The notes: a model not told the origin generated them from the letters alone. Shown: positions 8,354-17,427, counted from the stretch's first letter. The stretch: DNA of 32,179 bases from Psychrobacter sanguinis (GCF_020736705.1 NZ_CP085991.1:1-32179); one strand, 5' to 3'. Made by a program: numbers and translations.

Positions 8354-8935
8354 TTATTTCAGCCAAGTGAACCAACCACGTTTACCTTCTTTTTTTGCGT
8401 CTAATTGAGGTGTCGCTGGTTCTTTAGGTAATTTTGGATCTTGAGGACCATCAACTGGAGTATCTTCTATTTTTGGTTCAGATTGAGGCTGCGGATCTGT
8501 TGATAAACTGCTTTTCATTTCTAGCAACTTAGTTTGTGCAAAGTCTTGAATACTAGCATTCGCTTTGTCTAAACTTTTGCTAAGCTGATCAATTTGCTTT
8601 TGATAATTTTCAACCAACTGCTTGTGATGATCCACCTGCTGCTGCAGGTAGACATTTTTTAGTTTTTCCATCTCCAATTGATGTTTTAGCTGAACGTTTT
8701 CCTGTTCAGCCTCACTGTTCACTGGCGTCCAGTGAACATTGTTTCCATTTTGTTCAGTACGTTCAGTGCTTGGTGGGTTTCCAAACACCCGTAACATTTC
8801 AGTAGTATCGATTTTCTTGTCTGAATTTCTTGAAAGCTCGCCATCATCTATCTTTTTGTAGATTGTGGTTCTTGATACGCCCCATCTTTTCGATGCTTCT
8901 GATACCGATATGTTCATGGTATACCTAATGTTCAA
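8354..8935 (-). CDS. Plasmid helix-turn-helix protein with coiled coil and proline-rich tail
   Basis: 193 residues, or 187 if the second ATG (8917) is used. The N-terminal domain is a short helix-turn-helix (ISVSEASKRWGVSRTTIYKKIDDGELSR), followed by a long coiled coil (about residues 75-130, rich in E, L, K and Q). The tail is rich in P, D and K and ends KRGWFTWLK. From general knowledge, proteins of this architecture are common on Acinetobacter and Moraxella plasmids, where they are often labelled replication-associated DNA-binding proteins. Here the gene is far from rep. TGTTCA motifs recur in and around it (for example TGTTCAGTACGT near 8950), which may be autoregulatory sites. Confidence 0.7.
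   Translation of the reverse strand: MNIRYTMNISVSEASKRWGVSRTTIYKKIDDGELSRNSDKKIDTTEMLRVFGNPPSTERTEQNGNNVHWTPVNSEAEQENVQLKHQLEMEKLKNVYLQQQVDHHKQLVENYQKQIDQLSKSLDKANASIQDFAQTKLLEMKSSLSTDPQPQSEPKIEDTPVDGPQDPKLPKEPATPQLDAKKEGKRGWFTWLK
8716..8738. repeat. Intragenic 23-bp perfect inverted repeat
   Basis: Arms TGTTCACTGG and CCAGTGAACA with a 3-base centre, inside the coding sequence of the helix-turn-helix protein. The TGTTCA half-site also occurs upstream of the same gene. Confidence 0.6.
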
Positions 8936-8985
8936 TCATGTTTTAAATGGTATGTTCAGTACGTCATGATACATGATTTTTAATA

Positions 8986-9396
8986 TTAATATCTTTTGAC
9001 CTTGTCTCCTACCTGAGGCGAATCAAAAGGAACAAGGTTTTTTGACGGCGTTTCTACAATTTCAGTTGCCATACCTAAAGCAGAACTCATTGCACTAAAA
9101 GGACTGGGGTTTCTACGAATTATCTTTCCAGACGTGTTTTCAAATCGGTTTGATTTGATAGTGGTCATTTTAGATTGTACATGAGTAGCTTCTGCTGTAC
9201 CTCTCACTATCTCTAAATTACCAAGATTCTCCCCTGTCTCAGGATCTATGATTTCTTCAGGATCTATATAGTAAACTAGAAACTCATCTCCAACCTCTAT
9301 GCCATCAATAGAACCCCTATTAATTACTAAGGTATGTTCGTTTAATTTCTGCACTACCAAAGCAGGAAACGGTCTACTCATAGCACTATCTAACAT
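8986..9396 (-). CDS. Hypothetical protein with an FlgT C-terminal-like beta domain
   Basis: 136 residues. The pattern VINRGSIDGIEVGDEFLVYY, then DPETGENLGNLEIVRGTAEATHVQSKMTTI, resembles the FlgT C-terminal (FlgT_C) domain found in many uncharacterised proteins. No signal peptide is visible. The gene overlaps the end of the upstream membrane-protein gene by 11 bases, so the two are likely co-translated and may act together. The function is unknown. Confidence 0.65.
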   Translation of the reverse strand: MLDSAMSRPFPALVVQKLNEHTLVINRGSIDGIEVGDEFLVYYIDPEEIIDPETGENLGNLEIVRGTAEATHVQSKMTTIKSNRFENTSGKIIRRNPSPFSAMSSALGMATEIVETPSKNLVPFDSPQVGDKVKRY

Positions 9397-9955
9397 TTAA
9401 GTCTCCTTGGAATATAAAACTAGGCACAGTAGGCTTTATGACTAACTTCTCTAAAAAATCATGATGATTATTCATTATACCCTCTTTATATTTACTTAAA
9501 TCATGGTCGTATACGATTAATACTTGAACCTTTTTATCATCCTGAACATTAATAACCTTGCCAATCGCTATTAACTCTTCGAATTCATTTGCTAATATAT
9601 AGATAGAAACTATGCTGTCATTCGATAAAATTTCCGTAGGCTCTGTTACAAATAGAGCAATGGCCTCACCGTAATACTTTGGAGGCTTTCTAGCATTTAT
9701 AACCTTAGGTCTTAACGGAGCACTATTTAAAGAATCTATGAGATCTTTATGTATATTATTGGCTATATGAAAGCCAAGATAGGCAACGACAAACAATGCA
9801 AAAACGATAAGTACGACATATTTTACAAGTATTGTTTCATTTGGAAGAATGTAATAGCTCAGTATACTGATAAATGCTGCAAATATGCTTAATGCAGCTA
9901 TACTAACGTTTATCATACTGTCCAATATATAATAGCGAACAGATGTTCTTTTCAT
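9386..9955 (-). CDS. Two-helix membrane protein of unknown function
   Basis: 189 residues. The N-terminal third carries two hydrophobic segments (about residues 14-34 and 43-65). The rest is a soluble domain with mixed beta/alpha character (YYGEAIALFVTEPTEIL, IVSIYILANEFEELIAIGKVINVQDDKKVQVLIVYD). It is the first gene of a two-gene unit with the FlgT_C-like gene, with an 11-base overlap. The second domain may serve as a scaffold for its partner, but I do not recognise the family. Confidence 0.6.
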   Translation of the reverse strand: MKRTSVRYYILDSMINVSIAALSIFAAFISILSYYILPNETILVKYVVLIVFALFVVAYLGFHIANNIHKDLIDSLNSAPLRPKVINARKPPKYYGEAIALFVTEPTEILSNDSIVSIYILANEFEELIAIGKVINVQDDKKVQVLIVYDHDLSKYKEGIMNNHHDFLEKLVIKPTVPSFIFQGDLNVR

Positions 9956-10109
9956 TAGAAGAGAGCCTCTTTTATAAATAGCATCTTGGTAATTATAGTG
10001 ACTATATTAATGCGTATGGTTTTTTATTACGTTCGATACTTCTTATTATCACACTAATAGCACCTGACGAATGGCTATTGAATAGGAAAATCGGCTTGGT
10101 GAACGAACT
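9956..10109. other. Non-coding stretch upstream of the membrane operon and a broken gene
   Basis: AT-rich DNA between two divergent genes; it probably holds their promoters. No gene is seen. Confidence 0.4.
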
Positions 10110-10365
10110 ATGAATTTTAATGAGATAATTAGTAATTACTTAATGAGCCGTCGATTGTTATTTGCACCTGTCGTGATTAGCAAAATCGGCTATCAGTATT
10201 TTTTTTGAACATTACCAAGAAATCTCTGAAAGCGATATATTTGGTGAGTTTGCATACATTGATGATATAGCAAAACTGACGTTTGATAATCTATTTATCC
10301 TAGATATCCCTTGGGATACACCTGATTATCTAACAGATGATGAAAAAGAGTACGGATCGATAGAT
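10110..10365 (+). pseudogene. Broken small gene, 5' part, cut by the tet composite transposon
   Basis: An ATG at 10110 opens a frame (MNFNEIISNYLMSRRLL) that stops after a run of eight T near 10200. In the +1 frame coding continues (FEHYQEISESDIFGEFAYIDD and onward to EKEYGSID) up to the IS3-family element. It thus shows both a homopolymer frameshift and an interruption by the transposon. The family is not recognised. Confidence 0.5.
10363..10365. repeat. Left 3-bp target duplication of the tet composite transposon
   Basis: GAT (possibly AGAT) here matches 18848-18850 beyond the far IS copy. Neither IS copy alone has matching flanks. Three bases is usual for IS3-family elements. Confidence 0.6.
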
Positions 10366-10442
10366 ATAATACTCCCGGAAAACTAGACCAAAAAATTGTA
10401 GCAAATAAGATAGAATAACCTTTAGAAAAAGAGGTCTATCTA

Positions 10443-10733
10443 ATGACAAAAGTACGTAAGCGTCACAATGCTGAATTTAAAAGCAAAGTCGCCGTTGAAG
10501 CCATCAAAGAACACAAGACCCTCAACGAGTTAACCACAGAATATGGGGTTCATGCAACCCAAATCAGCAACTGGAAAAAGCAGGCTTTGGCAGTTATCCC
10601 TACTGCATTCAATACCAAACAGCAAGCCAACGAACAAGCCCAGCAAGCTATTATCGATGAACTACATAGGCAGCTAGGGCAAGTTATAAGCGAAAGAGAC
10701 TGGCTTAAAAAAAAGTCCTTACAGCTACCCTGA
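10443..10733 (+). CDS. IS3-family OrfA (left copy)
   Basis: A 96-residue helix-turn-helix protein (KRHNAEFKSKVAVEAIKEHK, then LTTEYGVHATQISNWKKQAL) with a leucine-zipper-like C-terminal half. It ends just after an A8G run (LKKKSLQLP) that fits a programmed -1 frameshift (A-AAA-AAG) into orfB, producing the OrfAB transposase. Confidence 0.92.
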   Translation: MTKVRKRHNAEFKSKVAVEAIKEHKTLNELTTEYGVHATQISNWKKQALAVIPTAFNTKQQANEQAQQAIIDELHRQLGQVISERDWLKKKSLQLP

Positions 10734-11608
10734 GCACTCGTAAACAACTGCTAGAACCTGACAACAAGGATTTTAGTGTTCGTAAGCAATGTGAATTACT
10801 CAGTATCAACCGCTCAAGTCTGTACTATCAGCCAAAGCCCATCAGCGAGCTTGATATTACCCTGATGAACCTGCTTGACCAGCAGTACACCAAGACCCCA
10901 TTTTATGGGGTTAAACGCATGACAGCGTATTTGAGGCAACTAGGCTATCAAGTGGGAGAAAAGCGAGTTAGGCGCTTACTACGGCAAATGGGGCTAGACG
11001 CTATTTATCAGCATCCTAACACGAGTAAGCCTAACTCTGAGCATCAAGTTTACCCGTACTTGCTTAGGCATGTACCGATTAGCCGTTGTAATCAAGTGTG
11101 GAGTACTGATATCACCTATATTCGCCTAGCCAAGGGCTTCGTATATTTGATGGCGGTGATAGATTGGTACAGTCGTTATGTTCTAGACTGGTCGCTATCT
11201 ACCACGCTTGAGGCGGATTTCTGCGTGGATACGGTGAGCAGCTTATTGCACAATGGGTTACGCTGTGAGATTTTTAATACAGATCAAGGCTCTCAGTTTA
11301 CCAGCCCAAGATTTACCAGACCGCTCATTGAGCAGGGTATTGCTATCAGTATGGATGGTCGCGGTAGGGCACTGGATAATATCTTTGTGGAAAGGCTTTG
11401 GCGGTCAGTGAAGTATGAATGCGTGTATTTGCGACAGTTTGAGACAGTCAGTCAGGCAAGAGCAGGTTTGAAAGAGTATTTCGAGTTTTACAATCATGAG
11501 CGTTTACATCAGTCGCTCGATTACCATACTCCTGCACAGGTTTATCTGGCTAACAATAGTTCGGATAATAAATCGTTTTATCAACCCAACTCTATCTTAA
11601 TTTTATGA
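10723..11608 (+). CDS. IS3-family OrfB, DDE transposase part (left copy)
   Basis: The frame is open from the slippery A8G run, although the first ATG is at 10865. The rve integrase core holds D in WSTDITYI, D in NTDQGSQF and E in FVERLWRSVKYE. It is made as a fusion with OrfA by -1 frameshifting. The start given is the approximate frameshift point. Confidence 0.9.
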
Positions 11609-11636
11609 TAATTTGGTCTAGACATTGGGGAGTACC

Positions 11637-12818
11637 TTAAGGTGTGGTTTTTCTTTGGTGAAAATAAGCGGTAATAAGCAACATAGCATAAAGTATTGCC
11701 CCCATCAGCCATAACAGACCATCCCAATAAGCGACGCTATAACTATAAATAAAGGCAAATAAAAGGGGACCAATGATCCCGGTAATATTGGTTAGGCTCA
11801 CCAGAGTACCTTGTAATTTCCCTTGCGCATTATCATCGACAGATTTTGATAAATAACCTTGTAATGCGGGTTGCCCCATACCTCCTGCCGCTAAGCAAAT
11901 TAATGCTGGTAAGATGACCCAAACGTGGCCTATCCACGCTAATAATAAACAGCCCATCATATCAATAGACATACTGATCATAATGGTGGTTTTTTCGCCC
12001 CATTTTTGTGCCAATTTCCCAGCGACAATCGCCTGAAAGAAAATATGTAATACACCCAGAACCGCCAAAGACATACCGATAGAAGTTGTGTTCCAATCAA
12101 AACGATATTGTGTAAACAGCACCCAGATGGTGGCAGGAATTTGCCCGATAAGCTGGATAATAAAATAGGTTGCTAACCAAAAGTAGAGGCTTTTCTTAAA
12201 AAAAACAGTGACTGTATTTGAGGCAGTTTGGTTTTCAGGTGTCCTATTGGCAACAAGCGCTTCTCTTTTTTGTGTTTCTCGGAAAAAGAGCAAAGAGAGT
12301 ATTAATAATATCGAGTGTGAAATAGCGGCAAAAATAAATGGCATATGAGCACTGATATCACCTAATAATCCCCCTAGCATTGGGCCGATAATAAGGCCAA
12401 CACCAAAAGCACCACCTAAGAAACCAAAATAGCGAGTTCGATTTTTAGCGGGAGTCACATCACTCATCGCTGATGCACATACGGCACCTGTTGCGCCTGT
12501 GATCCCCGCAATGATGCGCCCAATATAGAGCATCCAAAGTGTGGTTGAGAATGCCATTAAAAGATAGTCGAGTGCCGCGCCTAAAAGGGAAAACAGCAAG
12601 ATGGGTTTTCTGCCGTATTTATCAGACAGTCGTCCTAGAATAGGAGCAAAAATAACCTGCATGGTAGCATAGAGCGCTAATAGCACACCGTAATGGGTTG
12701 CCAGTGAATTTTCACTGACAAATTCATTTAATAGAGTAGGGAGTACTGGCATGATAAGCCCGATACCAATGGCATCTAATACGGTGATCAGCAGTATAAT
12801 AATAATTGATTTATTCAT
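11637..12818 (-). CDS. tet(H): Tetracycline efflux protein TetA, class H, shortened at the C-terminus
   Basis: A 393-residue, 12-helix major facilitator antiporter that exports the tetracycline-metal complex in exchange for protons. Signatures are LDAIGIGLIMPVLPTLL in helix 1, motif A with D66 (GRLSDKYGRKP, 62-72) and the GITGATGAV segment. From memory it fits class H, which is about 400 residues; class J is the next best choice. The stop codon is the TAA inside the end of the IS3-family element, so about seven natural C-terminal residues appear to be missing. The tail is a cytoplasmic extension, so activity is probably kept. It is divergent from tetR and controlled by two operators. Confidence 0.88.
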   Translation of the reverse strand: MNKSIIIILLITVLDAIGIGLIMPVLPTLLNEFVSENSLATHYGVLLALYATMQVIFAPILGRLSDKYGRKPILLFSLLGAALDYLLMAFSTTLWMLYIGRIIAGITGATGAVCASAMSDVTPAKNRTRYFGFLGGAFGVGLIIGPMLGGLLGDISAHMPFIFAAISHSILLILSLLFFRETQKREALVANRTPENQTASNTVTVFFKKSLYFWLATYFIIQLIGQIPATIWVLFTQYRFDWNTTSIGMSLAVLGVLHIFFQAIVAGKLAQKWGEKTTIMISMSIDMMGCLLLAWIGHVWVILPALICLAAGGMGQPALQGYLSKSVDDNAQGKLQGTLVSLTNITGIIGPLLFAFIYSYSVAYWDGLLWLMGAILYAMLLITAYFHQRKTTP

Positions 12819-12832
12819 TGAGATCCTAAAAA

Positions 12833-12847
12833 TCTATCAGTGATAGA
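12833..12847. promoter_or_regulatory. tetO: Tet operator 1
   Basis: The perfect palindrome-like operator core TCTATCAGTGATAGA, 15 bases upstream of the tetA start codon. It is one of two identical sites bound by TetR. Confidence 0.95.
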
Positions 12848-12863
12848 GTGGGTGTAAAATATC

Positions 12864-12878
12864 TCTATCAGTGATAGA
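12864..12878. promoter_or_regulatory. tetO: Tet operator 2
   Basis: A second copy of TCTATCAGTGATAGA, 31 bases from the first, in the divergent tetA/tetR promoter region. Confidence 0.95.
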
Positions 12879-12906
12879 TTGTCAAGGCTATTTTATTTTG
12901 AGGTAG

Positions 12907-13533
<627 letters not shown>

Positions 13534-13535
13534 AT

Positions 13536-14480
13536 CTAAATTCGCTGACGCCCTTTTTGGCTAATTAGTTGCCCTTGTATGTCAGCGATACCAATGTGAG
13601 CAATACAACCTGCATTAAATTGTAAATAGTCATCTTCGATGCCATCAGAGAAAATTACGCCATTCTCTGGCATCAAAGATCCTAATTGCAGTGGTGAGTC
13701 AGGCTCAATAGTGCCAAAAGTCAGTGCAACACCTGTTGTTCTACTTGGAAATGGCTCTCTTACACTAAATTGTAGCTTTCGATCACTCCAGCTAAAGCCT
13801 TGTAATAGAGGGTGCGAAGCTTCTCCTGTAATTGCCATCGCACCAGCAAGAATAGATTGAAACCACCCCGTTGATCCCAATCCTGTTGATACAATAATGC
13901 CTGATGAAGATTGCACTTCTTCAGCGCCATTCCATTGCAAAATATACTGTGCGGAAGTGTGGCTTTTAGGGCCAATAAATAAGTCATTAACCGCTAATAA
14001 GGATTGACCATCATTGGTTGTTGCTTGTGCAAAAGTGACCGTTTTAAATGGCATTTTTTTATTAATGGTGTTAATAACTGTCTCTTTTAATTGCCCTATT
14101 TCAAAGGGTAATAATTTACCATCCCACCTTGATGGATCAGGATTTATGGCAATGATAGGCTGTCCATTAAGGTATTTCAGCGTATTGGCAACAAGCCCAT
14201 CTTGACCAATCACCACCACAATATCGTGAGGTGAGAATTGATAGCTGGGTAATAAGCCTCTTTCTAAAAGTTGAAATCGTCCTAATGATTTTAAAATCAA
14301 CTCAGCTTCTGTGAGTTGCTTTTGATATAAATTGTGTTCATTGAGATAATCCTTTACCTCAACATTGTTGTGTTCTAAATAGAATTTGGCTTGTGACCAG
14401 GTATTAAAGCGCTCAATTAATTCCTGTAAGCGGCTTTTTCTCATCACCAGCACAAAGCGAAAATCTTCGTTACGTTGCAT
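13536..14480 (-). CDS. NAD-kinase-like protein (diacylglycerol/NAD kinase fold)
   Basis: 314 residues. The C-terminal two thirds follow the ATP-NAD kinase fold: VVVIGQDGLVANTL (91-100, in place of GGDGT), AINPDPSRWDG, a NDLF segment (165-168), STGLGSTGWFQS (198-209, in place of TPTGSTAY) and IFSDGIEDD (276-284). The N-terminal 80 residues are extra. The second glycine of the GGDG signature is Q93, so NAD phosphorylation should not be assumed; a related substrate or regulatory role is possible. Its ATG overlaps the SPFH stop codon (TAATG), so the pair is co-translated. It probably belongs to an operon repressed by the NUDIX regulator. Confidence 0.7.
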   Translation of the reverse strand: MQRNEDFRFVLVMRKSRLQELIERFNTWSQAKFYLEHNNVEVKDYLNEHNLYQKQLTEAELILKSLGRFQLLERGLLPSYQFSPHDIVVVIGQDGLVANTLKYLNGQPIIAINPDPSRWDGKLLPFEIGQLKETVINTINKKMPFKTVTFAQATTNDGQSLLAVNDLFIGPKSHTSAQYILQWNGAEEVQSSSGIIVSTGLGSTGWFQSILAGAMAITGEASHPLLQGFSWSDRKLQFSVREPFPSRTTGVALTFGTIEPDSPLQLGSLMPENGVIFSDGIEDDYLQFNAGCIAHIGIADIQGQLISQKGRQRI

Positions 14481-15499
14481 TATTTACTGCCTTTTTTCAT
14501 AAATTGGCTAAATAAATCAGGTGTGATATTCAACTCGCCGATTTTTCCTGAATTCAGTGCTAAGGTTTCAAATGCCATTGCCATTAATTGTTGTGAGTCC
14601 ATTTTTGCTAATGCCATTGCTTTTAGGTTCTCAACTGGTAATTCACGATAAGCACGCATGGTAGCTTCAATAGCATAAGCATCCGCTTCTGATTGTGTTC
14701 GCTGATTTTCAGCACTTAATGCGACTAGTTCTTTGCGTTTTGCTTCCGCATTAACTTTGGCTTCAAGGCGTTCTTTTTCAATCTCAGCTTGTTCGCGTAG
14801 TAATGTACGTTCGTTTTCTAAACGTGCTTCTTCAATCTCTTGGCGTTTACGTTGAACAGATAAATCGGTTTCTAATTCAGCCTCTTTAATGGTGCGCTCT
14901 TGTTCTACTGAGAATTTACGACGAGCATAAATGGCATCGTCGGCTTCTTTCAGTAAGGATTCTCTCGCTTCAGCTTCTAGTGCTTTTAAGGTTTCTGGTG
15001 ATGGTGTGATTGCCGCTATAGAGACATCTAAAATCGCAATACCTAATGCCTCTAATGATGGATGTTCAATTAATTGTTCCATCACTAAAGTCACTAATGA
15101 TTGGCTAAGTAATAACGCTTCTCTAAGTGGTGTACTTTGGATCTTTGCTTGAATTAAGGTTTGTGCAATACGTACAACACGATCACTGAGTTTGAGCGGA
15201 TCTTCAGAAGCATACGATTTGCCGTTTTTGCTCAAGTTAAAGTTGAGTACTTCTGCGGCTTTTTCGGGCGCTTTAACCTGAAATGAGATTTGCCCTTGAA
15301 TACGTAAACCCTGAAAGTCCGAGGTTTGGAAATTAAAAATAAAAGGTGCTTCTTGAGCGTTTAAAGGCAATGCCGCAATGGAGGTTGTGGCGGAGTTATA
15401 CCAAAAACTCAAGCCTTTACCTTGTTGGCGAACGCGACCATTGACGGATTTGATAATGAATGTTGATGAATCAGCTTTAGAGTAATTTAAATTAAACAT
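14480..15499 (-). CDS. SPFH/band 7 domain protein
   Basis: 339 residues. The N-terminal SPFH domain (about residues 10-165) has no clear membrane helix or signal. It leads into a charged coiled coil (about 165-275; EAEARESLLKEADDAIYARR, KEAELETDLSVQRKRQEIEEARLENERTLL) and a helical C-terminus. SPFH proteins form ring or cage oligomers at membranes. The start is ATG 15499 behind GGAGAG. It is the first gene of a two-gene operon with the NAD-kinase-like gene and lies behind three NrtR-like boxes. A link between membrane scaffolding and NAD(P) metabolism is suggested by the layout only. Confidence 0.8.
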   Translation of the reverse strand: MFNLNYSKADSSTFIIKSVNGRVRQQGKGLSFWYNSATTSIAALPLNAQEAPFIFNFQTSDFQGLRIQGQISFQVKAPEKAAEVLNFNLSKNGKSYASEDPLKLSDRVVRIAQTLIQAKIQSTPLREALLLSQSLVTLVMEQLIEHPSLEALGIAILDVSIAAITPSPETLKALEAEARESLLKEADDAIYARRKFSVEQERTIKEAELETDLSVQRKRQEIEEARLENERTLLREQAEIEKERLEAKVNAEAKRKELVALSAENQRTQSEADAYAIEATMRAYRELPVENLKAMALAKMDSQQLMAMAFETLALNSGKIGELNITPDLFSQFMKKGSK

Positions 15500-15515
15500 A
15501 GTGTCTCTCCAGTTA

Positions 15516-15590
15516 GTGTCCTTGTGACATTAACTGAATTGTGTCCTATCGACACTATCTTTGTCAACTGATTTAGTGTCTTTATGACAA
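15516..15590. promoter_or_regulatory. Three NrtR-like operators
   Basis: Three dyads GTGTC-N5-GACA(N) at 15516-15530 (GTGTC, GACAT), 15541-15555 (GTGTC, GACAC) and 15576-15590 (GTGTC, GACAA) lie between the divergent SPFH and regulator genes. Centre spacings are 25 and 35 bases. They are probable binding sites of the NUDIX regulator. Confidence 0.72.
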
Positions 15591-15652
15591 AATTTGATTT
15601 TTTGCTGTTTAGGCTTAAAATAGTTTCATCGTTTTTTAATAAAGCTTACGCC

Positions 15653-16366
15653 ATGAATGAACAAGATTTTTTAGCCAGTTATAACCGTCGTGATTTCCTA
15701 TCTCCACTGATCACCATTGATGCCGTACTGTTTACTTATCATGAAGAGCAGTTAAAAGTGTTGTTGGTGAAAAGAGGGGAGCATCCTGAAAAAGGAAAAT
15801 GGGGCTTACCAGGTGGATTTATCGATGAAGTGCAAGACAAATGCCTTGAAGATACGGTGCTAAGAAAATTAAAAGAGAAAACGGGCGTGATCCCCCCTTA
15901 TATAGAGCAACTCTGTTCAGTGGGAAATAGCCAGCGTGATGTAAGAGGTTGGTCGGTGACGGTTTGTTATACCGCGTTAATTGCACATCAAGCCTGTGAA
16001 GCGCATATAGATACCGTAGATTCGGTGATGTGGTGTCCTATTGATGAGATTGCACAACAAAGCTTAGCGTTTGATCACCATAAATTAATTGTCCAAGCGA
16101 GAGAGCGATTAAAGCAAAAATCACTTTATTCGATTGTTCCCGGATTTGCATTACCAGAAGTATTTACCTTGCCAGAATTGCAACATGTTCATGAAATTCT
16201 GATTGGTAAAGAGATCCAGAAAAAATCATTTAGGCGACGCATCGAACAAGCCGATTTATTAATTGATACTGGAGAAAAGCGTGCAGAAAGAGGACGCCCC
16301 GCAAGTCTGTATCGACTTAAAGAGGCGTCCGCGGATTATCGTTTTATTCGAAATCTTGAGTTTTAA
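15653..16366 (+). CDS. nrtR: NrtR-type NUDIX transcriptional regulator
   Basis: About 237 residues from ATG 15653; an earlier in-frame ATG at 15584 falls inside operator 3 and is less likely. The N-terminal NUDIX domain (DFLASYNRRDFLSPLITIDAVLF, KGKWGLPGGF) has a degraded catalytic box: the RE and EE pairs read RK and EK in RKLKEKTGV. A C-terminal winged helix (SFRRRIEQADLL, ERGRPASLYRL) completes the NrtR plan. NrtR repressors bind operators and respond to ADP-ribose or NAD-related ligands. It reads away from the SPFH operon over three palindromes and converges on aes. Confidence 0.85.
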   Translation: MNEQDFLASYNRRDFLSPLITIDAVLFTYHEEQLKVLLVKRGEHPEKGKWGLPGGFIDEVQDKCLEDTVLRKLKEKTGVIPPYIEQLCSVGNSQRDVRGWSVTVCYTALIAHQACEAHIDTVDSVMWCPIDEIAQQSLAFDHHKLIVQARERLKQKSLYSIVPGFALPEVFTLPELQHVHEILIGKEIQKKSFRRRIEQADLLIDTGEKRAERGRPASLYRLKEASADYRFIRNLEF

Positions 16367-16378
16367 TAGGCTGACATT

Positions 16379-17347
16379 TTACAAAGTGAGTTGTTTGACA
16401 AAGTAGTGAGCACCATCTCGAATGGCGTCATCAGCCACTTTCATCATGCGTGAGTAGTGTAAAAAAGCATGTAATGTGCCTGGATACATTTTATATTCAC
16501 AAGCTAATTGATGGGCTTCTAAGGTTTTAAATAGCGTCACACTATCATCAATAAGTGGGTCATATTGTGCGCTGGCGATAAAGCAAGGCGGAATATCTTG
16601 CGTTAAATCATTATTAAATAAGCAATAATAAGGAGCATCGCGACTGCCAAGTGCGGTTAGATATGCATTATCATATTCTTCTAGATCTTGCTGGCGCAAT
16701 CCATCCCATTCCCCTCCATAAAGGCGACGGCTGGTGGAATCGCGTAATCCATATAATCCATACCAAAGCAAAACTGCACTGATATTGCCGCAGTGAATTT
16801 GTTTGTCGCGTAGCCACAATACGGTAGCAAGAGACAGCATTGCACCCGCAGAATCACCCGCAAAACCGATATGTTGCGTATTAATATCATAGTATTTTGC
16901 ATTTTGATGATAATACTGACAAACCTGCGCTGATTCATCGATGGCTTGGGGATAGCGAGCTTCGGGAGATAATGAATAGTCAATACCAATAACTGCACAA
17001 CCGGTATAGCAGGCAAGTAGTCGCATAATGCGATCGTGAGTATCTAAGTTCCCTAAAATAAAACCACCGCCATGCAGATAATAGAGTGTTGCGGGTGTTT
17101 TTTGTTTGGGTTTATAAAGACGCGTTAATACATTTCCATAAGAAGTACTTACTGAAATATCTTGTATGCTAAACATCTCTGGCGCATCCGCATTCCAATA
17201 ACGCCTATCTTGATTATAAGCAAGACGCATTGATGGATAACCATCATTTTCTGGCGTAGGTTGAGGATTATCTGCATAAAATTGCATAACTTGCTTCATT
17301 TCTGGCGAAATAAGTTCTAGCACATTGATTTTATTTTTAGTTTTCAT
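16379..17347 (-). CDS. aes: Acetyl esterase Aes
   Basis: 322 residues, an alpha/beta hydrolase of the hormone-sensitive-lipase family that cleaves short-chain acyl esters. The oxyanion loop HGGGF (92-96), nucleophile elbow G164-D-S166-A-G and the D263 and H293 triad residues all match E. coli Aes numbering within one position (S165, D262, H292). Long identical stretches such as [18 protein letters not shown] and [15 protein letters not shown] support the assignment. The ribosome binding site is GGAGG. This is normally an enterobacterial chromosomal gene, so the cargo was probably captured from such a chromosome. It is unlikely to be a macrolide esterase, but its location on a resistance transposon is notable. 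Confidence 0.9.
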   Translation of the reverse strand: MKTKNKINVLELISPEMKQVMQFYADNPQPTPENDGYPSMRLAYNQDRRYWNADAPEMFSIQDISVSTSYGNVLTRLYKPKQKTPATLYYLHGGGFILGNLDTHDRIMRLLACYTGCAVIGIDYSLSPEARYPQAIDESAQVCQYYHQNAKYYDINTQHIGFAGDSAGAMLSLATVLWLRDKQIHCGNISAVLLWYGLYGLRDSTSRRLYGGEWDGLRQQDLEEYDNAYLTALGSRDAPYYCLFNNDLTQDIPPCFIASAQYDPLIDDSVTLFKTLEAHQLACEYKMYPGTLHAFLHYSRMMKVADDAIRDGAHYFVKQLTL

Positions 17348-17427
17348 TCATGCCTCCAATTATCACTGTAGGGTATTGTAAATAATGAGGCTTAATAAAC
17401 TGGGATCTTGATATCCAATATTGAACG

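Larger units (their letters stand above)
10366..11640 (+). mobile_element. IS3-family insertion sequence, left copy (1275 bp)
   Basis: The identity shared with 17573-18847 defines the ends. The imperfect terminal repeats share TACTCCC and CTAGACCAAA. It holds orfA and orfB linked by a frameshift signal. Its right end supplies the stop codon of the neighbouring tetA gene. Confidence 0.92.

Noticed and set aside
10030..10075. A second pdif site near the broken gene
   Set aside because: ATTACGTTCGATACTTCTTA has partial arm-like words but not the 11-6-11 arrangement.
15584..15652. The upstream ATG as the real start of the NrtR-type regulator
   Set aside because: It lies inside the third operator and adds an unusual hydrophobic stretch. 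The family starts close to DFLASYNRRDF, which fits ATG 15653.
16379..17347. A macrolide esterase (EstT-like) resistance gene
   Set aside because: It is an alpha/beta hydrolase on a resistance transposon, but the sequence matches E. coli-type acetyl esterase Aes throughout, including catalytic positions.
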